DNA of 64,000 nt from Aurantimonas sp965217685 (lineage in GTDB: Bacteria > Pseudomonadota > Alphaproteobacteria > Rhizobiales > Rhizobiaceae): contig CBDCIZ010000003.1 of NCBI GenBank assembly GCA_965217685.1, forward strand, positions 3,720,001-3,784,000. Direction: 5' to 3'. Numbering within the stretch: the stretch's first letter is position 1; every line of letters starts with the position of its first letter. Positions 56,671-64,000 of the stretch are shown here, in pieces. The position numbers and the translations under genes were made by a program. Under the pieces are notes generated by a model that worked only from the letters and a program-made list of their open reading frames with translations, was not told where the DNA came from and searched no databases.

Positions 56671-58134
56671 ATGTCGAAAGCATCCCTCCCCCAAGCCGCT
56701 CTCCAAGGTGCCAATACCCGGTCGCCGGTTCATATCATCGGTGGCGGGCTCGCCGGTTCCGAGGCCGCGTGGCAGATCGCCCAGGCCGGTGTTCCGGTTG
56801 TCCTGCATGAAATGCGGCCGGTGCGAGGCACCGAAGCGCACAAGACCGATGCGCTGGCCGAACTTGTCTGTTCCAATTCGTTTCGCTCCGACGACGCGAC
56901 CGGCAATGCGGTCGGCGTCCTGCACGCCGAGATGCGGCTTGCAGGATCGCTGATCATGCGCTGCGCGGATGCCCATCAGGTGCCCGCCGGGAGCGCGCTG
57001 GCCGTCGACCGTGACGGCTTCTCGCAAGGTGTAACGGCGGCGATCGAGGGTCATCCGCTGATCACGGTGGAGCGCGGCGAGGTCGAGGGACTGCCACCAG
57101 CCGAATGGGGTCCGGCGATCGTCGCGACGGGGCCGCTGACGGCGCCGTCGCTTGCGGCTTCGATCGCCGAGGTGACCGGGTCCGACGCGCTGGCTTTCTT
57201 CGACGCCATCGCGCCGATCGTGCATTTCGACTCGATCGACATGGAAAAGGCCTGGTTCCAATCGCGCTACGACAAGGTCGGGCCCGGCGGCACCGGCAAG
57301 GATTACATCAACTGCCCGCTCGACAAGGAGACCTATGAGCGCTTCGTGGCGGCCCTCGTCGAGGGCGACCGCGCCGAGTTCAAGGAATGGGAGGGCACGC
57401 CCTATTTCGACGGCTGCCTGCCGATCGAGGTGATGGCCGAGCGCGGGCCCGAGACCCTGCGCCATGGCCCGATGAAGCCGATGGGCCTGACCAATGCGCA
57501 CCAGCCGGACATCAAGGCCTATGCGGTCGTGCAACTGCGCCAGGACAATGCGCTCGGCACGCTCTACAACATCGTCGGCTTTCAGACGAAGTTGAAATAC
57601 GGCGCGCAAGGCGGGGTCTTCCGGATGATTCCCGGCCTCGAAAATGCCGAGTTCGCGCGGCTCGGCGGCTTGCACCGCAACACCTATCTCAACGCGCCGG
57701 TGCTGCTCGACGGCACGTTGCGCCTGAACAACCGGCCGAACGTGCGCTTTGCCGGCCAGATCACCGGTTGCGAGGGCTATGTCGAATCGGCTGCCGTCGG
57801 GTTGATGGCCGGACGCTTCACCAGCGCCGAGCAGCTCGGTCATGAGTTGACACCGCCTCCGCAGACGACGGCGATGGGCGCGCTGATTGCCCACATCACC
57901 GGCGGCCATCTCGCCCATGAGGAAGATGGTGGCAAACGTTCCTTCCAGCCGATGAACGTCAATTTCGGGCTGTTCCCGCCGCTCGAACCGGGAGCGATCC
58001 AGAAGCCGGAAGGCGTCAAGCGTTTCCGCGGCAAGGACAAGGCAATCGCCAAGAAGGCGGCGTTGGCGGCGCGGGCCTTGGCCGATTTTAAGGCGTGGCT
58101 CTCCCCGGAGCCCTTTGTCGACGCGGCCGAGTAG
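56671..58134 (+). CDS. trmFO: Methylenetetrahydrofolate--tRNA-(uracil-5-)-methyltransferase
   Basis: Flavin- and folate-dependent enzyme that makes ribothymidine 54 in tRNA T-loops. The 487-residue protein starts with the FAD-binding IIGGGLAGSEAAWQIA (about residues 24-39), followed by LHEMRPVRGTEAHKTDALAELVCSNSFRSDD, SRYDKVGPGGTGKDYINCPLDKETYERF and GGLHRNTYLNAPVLLDGTLRLN, all GID/TrmFO signatures. Length is slightly more than the usual 450-470. Its start lies 125 bp past tRNA-Val, itself a T54 substrate. Confidence 0.96.
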   Translation: MSKASLPQAALQGANTRSPVHIIGGGLAGSEAAWQIAQAGVPVVLHEMRPVRGTEAHKTDALAELVCSNSFRSDDATGNAVGVLHAEMRLAGSLIMRCADAHQVPAGSALAVDRDGFSQGVTAAIEGHPLITVERGEVEGLPPAEWGPAIVATGPLTAPSLAASIAEVTGSDALAFFDAIAPIVHFDSIDMEKAWFQSRYDKVGPGGTGKDYINCPLDKETYERFVAALVEGDRAEFKEWEGTPYFDGCLPIEVMAERGPETLRHGPMKPMGLTNAHQPDIKAYAVVQLRQDNALGTLYNIVGFQTKLKYGAQGGVFRMIPGLENAEFARLGGLHRNTYLNAPVLLDGTLRLNNRPNVRFAGQITGCEGYVESAAVGLMAGRFTSAEQLGHELTPPPQTTAMGALIAHITGGHLAHEEDGGKRSFQPMNVNFGLFPPLEPGAIQKPEGVKRFRGKDKAIAKKAALAARALADFKAWLSPEPFVDAAE

Positions 58135-58191
58135 TCGCGCGTAGAGGGGCGCGCGTTCGCGTCGTCAGATGCGCGGCGGAATATTCGTTGA

Positions 58192-60096
58192 TCAGTTTCG
58201 ATTCGCTGGCGCAGTCTGCCAGTCGGCCGCCCGATAAAACAAAGCGAGGCGGGCTGACACGAGCTTCGGCATCATCGTTGAAGTTGCCGCATCGCCTGCA
58301 TTTGCCGGAGCACCGGGAGCCGCTTTTGCCGTGGAGGCCGCGCCCTCGCCTTCCGTGATCATCTGGCCGAGGACCAGCTTGATTTTTCGGCCCGACCGGC
58401 TTTCAAGTGTCACCACGGGCGCGGCCAGATCGGCCGGGTTGGATGCGAAGGTGTTGTCGGGCAGCTTCGCAACGGCGGCTGCCAGATCGAATCGGTCGTC
58501 GATGCTGTCGATGCGAACGACGAGCTCGCCATCCGCCAGCGTCATGTCGACACCCTGAGGCGGCAGCGTGGTTCCCGCCGGGCCTTGCGGTGCTGGGAGC
58601 GCTTTTCCCTCGATTACCTGCCGCTCGCCGACGGCGCGGTCGAAGCCGGAGATGTCGATGACCCCCTCGCCGGCCGCCGTGAAACTGCGCGCCGCCGTGA
58701 CGACCGGCTCGGGCCTCGACAGGCCGAAGGCGGCGAAGGCGACCTGCACGGCGTCGGAAGGCCGCGAATCGAGCGCCGCGGCGAGCAGGTTGCGATCTTC
58801 CGGAGACATCATGGGGCCGAGCCGATCGATCTGTCCGGATTCGTCGAGGGCGTAAATTCGCGAACGCAGTTCGACTCGGCGACGGTCTCCCAGTCGCGCG
58901 ACGGCATCGGCACTCAACGGCTCCGGCAATCCCGCACGGATCAGCGCGGCCTGGCTGCGGCCGACACTGCTCGCCACGCTCCAAGGCCCGAATGCCGAGA
59001 GTGCCAGAAGCGCGACGGGTACGGCCATCATCCAGCGGGTATCCCCCCTTATCCTCGGCAAGAGTTGGAGTGCCACGACGAGAATCGCCGCGAGCGTGCC
59101 GAGTCCGAGATAATAGCGCTGCAGGGTCAGGCCCTGGCCGTCGACGCGCAGCCACAGCGCGACGCAGACGAGCGCCAGCGGCACGACCAACATCACGGCG
59201 AAGCTCTTCGCGAACCACCGCGTCGGCAACGAAGCACCGGCGAGGAAAGGGTCCGCCGCCACCCGCAGGGACAAGACCAGCAAAGCGAAGAAGATGACGA
59301 TCCAGCCGATCTCGCCGACGGGCAGCGATCCGACGACAAGGATCTTGGCGGCATAGAGATGCAGAACGACGGCGGTGATCAGAGCCAGGGGCATCGCCAC
59401 CCAATCGAACAGGATGCGCACGCCGGAGATCAGCCGGTCGTCGCCGAAGAGCGGCTCGGCCTCGTCGAAATCGAGCGGGATGCGTCCGAGGGCGAAGAGC
59501 GGGCCGACGAGGGTGAAGGCCGTCGCGAAGATGTGCTCGTAGGCGTCGGCCGGCAGGCCCACCTCGAACAGAAAGCGTATCATCTCGAGGATCGCCGAGA
59601 AGCCGGCGACGAAGAGCAGCACCGACAGGAAGGCCAGCACCGTGCCGACCGTGGTCCAGAAGGTGAAGATCCAGAAGCGCTGCGGTCCCGCCCGCCCGAT
59701 GAAAGGCGCGAGCGGGATGGCGAGCGTCGCTGCGGCGATCAACGCCGGCGGATAAAGACCGAAGCGAAAGCCGCACCAGACCGTGCCCCCAACAAGGGCG
59801 GCCGCAAGAACGGAGGCACCGAATCGCCAAGGTGTATTCAGGCGGCGAGACTCCGTGGCAACGGTCGCGACCACGGCAGCCGCGGCGCCGGCGTAAAGCG
59901 AGGCGATCGCCCAGGGAAAGGCCGCATCGCTCGGCAGCAGCTTGCCGCGCACGGCAAAATTCGAAAGGACGGCGATCGCGACGATCGCAAGGGAGGCGAT
60001 CGGGAAACGCACCACCGCCAATCCGGCGCCTTCGGCCAGCGAACGCGTGAAACGGCCAAACCGCTCGGGTGTTCGACCGAAGGCACCTGAAACCAT
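58192..60096 (-). CDS. DUF4153 multi-pass membrane protein
   Basis: 634 residues with about 12 hydrophobic helices in the first 400, including VVRFPIASLAIVAIAVLSNF, WTTVGTVLAFLSVLLFVAG and GWIVIFFALLVLSLRVAADPF, then a soluble C-terminal domain with ADAVARLGDRRRVELRSRIYALDE and Pro/Gly-rich segments. The N-terminal membrane half matches DUF4153. No enzymatic motif is visible. It is conserved next to trmFO in this order. Convergent with trmFO. Confidence 0.85.
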   Translation of the reverse strand: MVSGAFGRTPERFGRFTRSLAEGAGLAVVRFPIASLAIVAIAVLSNFAVRGKLLPSDAAFPWAIASLYAGAAAAVVATVATESRRLNTPWRFGASVLAAALVGGTVWCGFRFGLYPPALIAAATLAIPLAPFIGRAGPQRFWIFTFWTTVGTVLAFLSVLLFVAGFSAILEMIRFLFEVGLPADAYEHIFATAFTLVGPLFALGRIPLDFDEAEPLFGDDRLISGVRILFDWVAMPLALITAVVLHLYAAKILVVGSLPVGEIGWIVIFFALLVLSLRVAADPFLAGASLPTRWFAKSFAVMLVVPLALVCVALWLRVDGQGLTLQRYYLGLGTLAAILVVALQLLPRIRGDTRWMMAVPVALLALSAFGPWSVASSVGRSQAALIRAGLPEPLSADAVARLGDRRRVELRSRIYALDESGQIDRLGPMMSPEDRNLLAAALDSRPSDAVQVAFAAFGLSRPEPVVTAARSFTAAGEGVIDISGFDRAVGERQVIEGKALPAPQGPAGTTLPPQGVDMTLADGELVVRIDSIDDRFDLAAAVAKLPDNTFASNPADLAAPVVTLESRSGRKIKLVLGQMITEGEGAASTAKAAPGAPANAGDAATSTMMPKLVSARLALFYRAADWQTAPANRN

Positions 60097-60238
60097 GTTT
60101 GTCTGTCCTTACGGTGTTGGTCTTTACGGCGCGCGTTGTGTTCTCGCTCTCAGCCAATGTGAGATGGTGATGCAACCCGTAACGGGGTCACGTCCGTCCT
60201 GCCTTCACCCCATCCCCTGCACGGCAATAGGCGGGCTC

Positions 60239-61069
60239 TCAGGTTCGCATCGTGCGCCAATAGCGAAACGTCTTGCGAAGTGGTCCGATCTCGATCGGCC
60301 GATCGAGGATCGCCGTGCCGGCCTTGACCGCGGCGTCCAGCGTCGGAGCGGCGAGGCGTGCCGGCAGGAAGGCCGCCCGCACCGACTTTGGCACGGCGTC
60401 GAAGGCCTTGCGAAAGGCGGCAACGTGCTCTCGTCCGAAGGCTATCATAGCCGCGATGGCACGACCGGAGGGCTCGGCCTTGCCCTTGACGACATCTTCC
60501 GGCGTACAGCCTGCTGCCGACAGGAGATCGGCCGGAATATAGACCTGCCCTCGCTGTCGATGCAGCGGCAGCGCGCGCAATGTGTCGGCAACGGTCTCGG
60601 CAACGCCCGCATGGCCTGCCGCGTCGGACAGACGTGGAGCGGCCGCGGGATCGAGGATCATGGCGGCCAGCATGATCAAGGTCGAAGCCGTCTCGCCGGC
60701 ATAAGCCTCGAAGGCCATGCGCGACGGCATCGGGTCGTCGTAAAGGTCGAAAATGCGCGCTTCCAGCATGCGGTCGATGGCATCGTGCGGCAGCCGTCGG
60801 CGCGCGATCACGTCGGCGAAGGCCTCGCCGATCGGATGGCCTGCCGCGCCCTCACCCTCGCCGGCCAGCGCATCACGCCACCATTGCAGGCGAATCTCGC
60901 CAGGCATCGGTTCGGAAATACGATTGCGAATGCGGCTTGTCTCGATATTGAAGGCGAAGAGTGCCGCCAGATCGTCGCGTGCCTCTGCTGGCGCGAAAGC
61001 GAGGGACAGCGCCCGATCGCGGTCGTCCGTCTCGAGCAGATCGTGCGAGGGTTTGAAATCAATGCTCAT
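60239..61069 (-). CDS. Squalene/phytoene synthase-fold protein, probably non-catalytic
   Basis: 276-residue protein with the trans-isoprenyl synthase helical fold (LSLAFAPAEARDDLAALFAFNIETSRIRNRI; EIRLQWWRDALAG; RGQVYIPADLLSAAG). In true squalene or phytoene synthases the two Asp-rich substrate motifs read DDxxDE and RDxxED; here those places read NIETSRIRN and LRALPLHRQRG, so the metal-binding aspartates are absent. The LQWWRDAL motif is shared with the mitochondrial complex I assembly factor NDUFAF6, which also lacks them, so a complex I or chaperone role is more likely than isoprenoid synthesis. No isoprenoid genes are nearby; Mth938 and secDF follow upstream. Confidence 0.78.
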   Translation of the reverse strand: MSIDFKPSHDLLETDDRDRALSLAFAPAEARDDLAALFAFNIETSRIRNRISEPMPGEIRLQWWRDALAGEGEGAAGHPIGEAFADVIARRRLPHDAIDRMLEARIFDLYDDPMPSRMAFEAYAGETASTLIMLAAMILDPAAAPRLSDAAGHAGVAETVADTLRALPLHRQRGQVYIPADLLSAAGCTPEDVVKGKAEPSGRAIAAMIAFGREHVAAFRKAFDAVPKSVRAAFLPARLAAPTLDAAVKAGTAILDRPIEIGPLRKTFRYWRTMRT

Positions 61070-61190
61070 CGTGCCGATCGCAATTGGGTGGCGCTCCCAA
61101 CGCGGCGCCCTCGTCTTCGCCGTCGGTCGGAATTCATCATATTCTAAGCCTGGTCGTCACGCGGACCGACGACCTCCATGGGCCGTCTCG

Positions 61191-61655
61191 TCAATCGACA
61201 GCGACCAGGGCAGCCGCGACCGGGCGTCCCTCGGAGAGCATGATGTTGAAGGTGCGCACCGCGGCACCCGTCGACATCGGGTCGCAGGAAATACCGGCCT
61301 GCTTCAGCCGCTCCTTCAGCGCCGGCGGCATGCGGCGGATATCCCGCCCCGTGCCGAACAACAGGAAGCGGATGTCGGCCATCTCCTCGAAGACCTTCAT
61401 CAGCCGCTCGCCGCTGAACGGATTCTCGGCCGTCGCGTCCCAGCCATAGATGCCGCTGGGCAGGCAGAGGATCGAGCCGTGATGGGACATCTCCGCGAAG
61501 CGGAAGCCGCCATTGCCATAGGCTTCGATCGGCGCGCGGCCCGGGAAATGCGCCGCGCGAACTTCAATTCCCTTTCCCGAGATCTTCGGGCCGGCAATTG
61601 CCGCGCCCGAAGGCGGATTGCCCTTGAGATCTTTTGCCAGAGGTCCTTTTGTCAT
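61191..61655 (-). CDS. Mth938-like domain protein (DUF498)
   Basis: 154 residues of the Mth938/NDUFAF3 fold: FPGRAPIEAYGNGGFRFAEMSHHGSILCLPSGIYGW, then DIRFLLFGTGRDIRRMPPALKERL and TGAAVRTFNIMLSEGRPVAAALVAVD. NDUFAF3 is a complex I assembly factor in mitochondria, and its bacterial relatives sit next to secDF in this order. Next to the NDUFAF6-like gene, this suggests a shared role. It begins 8 bp after the secDF stop. Confidence 0.9.
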   Translation of the reverse strand: MTKGPLAKDLKGNPPSGAAIAGPKISGKGIEVRAAHFPGRAPIEAYGNGGFRFAEMSHHGSILCLPSGIYGWDATAENPFSGERLMKVFEEMADIRFLLFGTGRDIRRMPPALKERLKQAGISCDPMSTGAAVRTFNIMLSEGRPVAAALVAVD

Positions 61656-61663
61656 CGAACGGC

Positions 61664-64000
61664 TCAGACCTGACCCGGCAGGCTGCCGGAGCGGACCGCC
61701 TCTTCCTCGTCCTTCCTGGCGGCGAAATCGGCAGGGCGAAGCTTGAAGAAGATCAGGATCGGCGCCGCGACGAAGATCGACGAGAAGGTGCCGATTGCAA
61801 CGCCGAACAGCATCGCCGCGACGAAGGAGCGGATCACCTCGCCACCAAGGACGAAGAGCGCGGCCAGCGCCAGCAGCGTCGTCGCCGACGTCATGGTCGT
61901 GCGCGACAGCATCTCGTTGTCCGACAGATCGAGCAGTTGGCCGATCGGCATCTTCTTGAAGCGTCGCAGGTTTTCACGGATTTTGTCGTAGATGACCACG
62001 GTATCGTTCAGCGAATAGCCGACGATGGTGAGAATCGCCGCGACGCTCGACAGGCTGAAGTCGAGCTGTGTGACGACCAGAAAGCCGAGCGTCAGGATGA
62101 CATCGTTGACCGTGGCAATGATGGCGCCCAGCGCGAACTGCCATTCAAAGCGGATCCAGACATAGATGAGGATCGCGAAGAGCGACGCGAGAACGCCGAT
62201 GATCGCCGCCGAGGCGAGTTCGCCAGATACGGTCGGTCCGACGACCTCGGTGCGGCGGAAGTCGTAGTCGGCTGACAGGGCCTTGGTCGCAGTATCGACA
62301 AGTGCATCTTGGGCTCCCTTTGCGGCAGTATCCTGTTCGCCGATACGGATCAGCGCCTCCTGCTGCGTGCCGAACTCCTGGACCTGGACGTCACGGATGC
62401 CAGCATTTCCGAGACGCGCCCGAATGTCGCCAATATCGGCAACGGCACCGTTTTTGGCCTGCACCTCGATCAGGGTGCCCCCGGTGAAATCGATGCCGAA
62501 ATTCAAACCGACCGCGAAAAGCGAACCGATCGAGGCCAGACAAAGCGCCATCGAAACCGCGAAGATCTGCAAGCGCACCTTCATGAACGGAATGCGCGTG
62601 ACCTCGGGAACGAGGCGAATGAAGCCTCGCGGCAATTCCTTCGGCCGTTTGGATCGGACCCAGTAGGCCACCAGCCAGCGGGTGAGTGTGTAGGCGGTGA
62701 AGACCGTGGTGATGATACCGATGGCCAGCGTTACCGCGAAGCCACGGACCGGCCCCGATCCCAGGAAGAACAGGACGACGGCGGCGATCAGCGTGGTGAT
62801 GTTAGCATCCATGATCGTCGCCAACGCCTTCTGGAAGCCGGTGTCGATCGACTGGACGATCGAGCGCCCCTGCCGCCGCTCGTCGCGGATGCGCTCGTAG
62901 ATGAGGACGTTCGAATCGACGGCCATGCCGAGGGTCAGAACGATACCGGCGATGCCCGGCAACGTCAGCGTCGCGCCGATCACGGTAAGGATCGCAAAGA
63001 GAAGAACGAGGTTCACCGCCAGGGCGACATTGGCGATGATGCCAAGGAAGCCGTAGGCGGCCAGCATGAAGACCACGACAAGAAGCGCACCGACGATGCC
63101 GGCGATCTCGCCAGCGGCGATCGAATCGGCACCGAGACCCGGTCCGACGCTCCGCTCCTCGATGATATTCAGCGTTGCGGGCAGCGCGCCGGCGCGCAGC
63201 AGAACCGCGAGGTCGTTGGCGCTCTGGACTGTGAAGTTGCCGCTGATCTGCGCCTGACCACCGAGGATCGCCTCGCGAATGTTCGGCGCCGACAGCACCT
63301 CGTTGTCGAGGACGATGGCGAAGGGCTTGCCGACGTTTTGCTGGGTGACGGCGCCGAAGCGCTGGGCGCCCTGGCTGTCGAAGCGGATATTGACGACCGG
63401 CTGGTTGGTCTGGCTGTCGAAGCCGGCCTGGGCGTCGGTCAGGTTTTCGCCCGACACCATGACCTGACGCTGCACCAGTACCGGCTCCGGCGGCGTGTCG
63501 TTGGTGAAGAGGAGTTCCGTGCCCGCCGGCGGACGGCCGCCTTGAGCGACCTCCTGCGGCGAAGTCGTCTGGTCGACGAGGCGGAAGGTCAGCTTGGCGG
63601 TCTGGTTGAGCAGCGATTTCAGCCGCTGCGGATCTTGCAGACCCGGCACCTGGACCATGATCCGGTCGGTGCCCTGACGCTGGATCAGCGGCTCGGTCGT
63701 GCCGAGTTCGTCGACGCGGCGGCGCACCACCTCGATCGACTGAGTCACGGCGGTGGACACACGATAGGCGATACCGTCATCGGTCAGCGACACCGTCATG
63801 ACACCCGGCTGCGGCTGAGCGAGGGCCACCTCGTTCACCGAACCACCGGAGATCATGCCGTTGGAGATCGGCTGGGCAAGCGGCTGCAGCGTCGTCATCG
63901 CTGCGTCCGCCTGGGACGGGTCGCGCAAGCGGATGTTAATCGTGTTGCCGTTGTCGTTGATGCCGGAATAGCCGATGCGGTCGGTGCGCAGCCGCTGGCG
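61664..64000 (-). CDS. secDF: Protein translocase subunit SecDF (fused), 5' end cut by window
   Basis: Proton-driven membrane subunits that complete Sec-dependent export, here one fused SecD-SecF polypeptide; 778 codons are visible and the frame is open to the window end, so the N-terminus is missing. The SecD half has the periplasmic P1 domain (IMVQVPGLQDPQRL), GSLPATLNII-like LPATLNIIEERSVGPGLG, and the helix bundle with LGMAVDSNVLIYERIRDE. The SecF half starts near RLVPEVTRIPFMKVR and has GGTLIEVQ, GYSLNDTVVIYDKIRENLRR and LFGVAIGTFSSIFVAAPIL. It ends KDEEEAVRSGSLPGQV. Confidence 0.96.
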   Translation of the reverse strand, partial: RQRLRTDRIGYSGINDNGNTINIRLRDPSQADAAMTTLQPLAQPISNGMISGGSVNEVALAQPQPGVMTVSLTDDGIAYRVSTAVTQSIEVVRRRVDELGTTEPLIQRQGTDRIMVQVPGLQDPQRLKSLLNQTAKLTFRLVDQTTSPQEVAQGGRPPAGTELLFTNDTPPEPVLVQRQVMVSGENLTDAQAGFDSQTNQPVVNIRFDSQGAQRFGAVTQQNVGKPFAIVLDNEVLSAPNIREAILGGQAQISGNFTVQSANDLAVLLRAGALPATLNIIEERSVGPGLGADSIAAGEIAGIVGALLVVVFMLAAYGFLGIIANVALAVNLVLLFAILTVIGATLTLPGIAGIVLTLGMAVDSNVLIYERIRDERRQGRSIVQSIDTGFQKALATIMDANITTLIAAVVLFFLGSGPVRGFAVTLAIGIITTVFTAYTLTRWLVAYWVRSKRPKELPRGFIRLVPEVTRIPFMKVRLQIFAVSMALCLASIGSLFAVGLNFGIDFTGGTLIEVQAKNGAVADIGDIRARLGNAGIRDVQVQEFGTQQEALIRIGEQDTAAKGAQDALVDTATKALSADYDFRRTEVVGPTVSGELASAAIIGVLASLFAILIYVWIRFEWQFALGAIIATVNDVILTLGFLVVTQLDFSLSSVAAILTIVGYSLNDTVVIYDKIRENLRRFKKMPIGQLLDLSDNEMLSRTTMTSATTLLALAALFVLGGEVIRSFVAAMLFGVAIGTFSSIFVAAPILIFFKLRPADFAARKDEEEAVRSGSLPGQV

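Noticed and set aside
60239..61069. Carotenoid or hopanoid biosynthesis gene (crtB/hpnC/hpnD)
   Set aside because: Both aspartate-rich motifs are missing and no isoprenoid genes adjoin.

Overview
The window is about 64 kb of GC-rich chromosomal DNA, almost fully coding, and it reads as an alphaproteobacterium of the order Hyphomicrobiales (Rhizobiales). The evidence is gene order rather than any one sequence: tig / clpP-clpX-lon-hupB with tRNAs between, dacF-tmk-holB-metG-tatD-MBL hydrolase, ssb and uvrA divergent around a GTTC-N7-GTTC type SOS box, gyrA-coaD-cyclophilin-cyclophilin-queA-tgt, and trmFO / DUF4153 / squalene-synthase-like / Mth938 / secDF. DUF1127, DUF2061, DUF1236, DUF3597 and DUF4864 proteins fit the same group. 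I cannot name the genus.

Layout. 1-4.6 kb: the end of a TRAP transporter operon (dctP-dctQ-dctM) with an amidase-fold protein whose catalytic residues look replaced, and a 64-residue membrane protein. 4.7-6.2 kb: CPD photolyase on the minus strand. 6.5-13.8 kb: tRNA-Asn, then a plus-strand housekeeping run (dacF-like, tmk, holB, metG, tatD, MBL hydrolase). 14.2-15.9 kb: DUF3597 and mazG. 16.2-24 kb: a nutrient-scavenging operon of two M20 peptidases (ArgE-like, aminoacylase-like) followed by a complete peptide-type ABC importer. 24-28.2 kb: glmS and glmU (UDP-GlcNAc synthesis) and ccdA, all minus. 28.4-34.8 kb: tRNA-Lys, HU, and the lon-clpX-clpP protease block. 35-39.3 kb: a large MscS channel, trigger factor and tRNA-Leu. 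39.8-40.5 kb: a DUF1127 gene followed by a tandem RNA hairpin array. 40.7-49.7 kb: small proteins, the tRNA-modification genes tgt and queA, two cyclophilins, coaD and gyrA. 50-56.3 kb: MarC, a CDF metal transporter, a secreted protein, ssb and uvrA. 56.5-64 kb: tRNA-Val, trmFO, DUF4153, a squalene-synthase-like protein, Mth938-like and the 3' part of a fused secDF.

The most striking element is at 40154-40536. Directly downstream of a 47-residue DUF1127 gene lie nine stem-loops in 375 nt. They form three tandem units of three hairpins each. Six loops carry CCTCCTCCC and three carry TCCTCCC, while the stems differ in sequence but stay paired. The loops resemble the anti-Shine-Dalgarno end of 16S rRNA. 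The arrangement matches what is known of the CcsR / 'cuckoo' sRNAs downstream of the DUF1127 gene ccaF1 in Rhodobacter, and the mRNA leader itself carries a complementary AAGGAGGA without a start codon.

Several enzymes show key-site changes worth testing: the amidase-like protein (Lys to Ala, Ser to Thr), the DacF-like protein (KTG to ETG), Tgt (zinc ligands missing), and the squalene-synthase-like protein (aspartate motifs missing). No transposase, integrase, prophage, CRISPR array or rRNA operon was seen.
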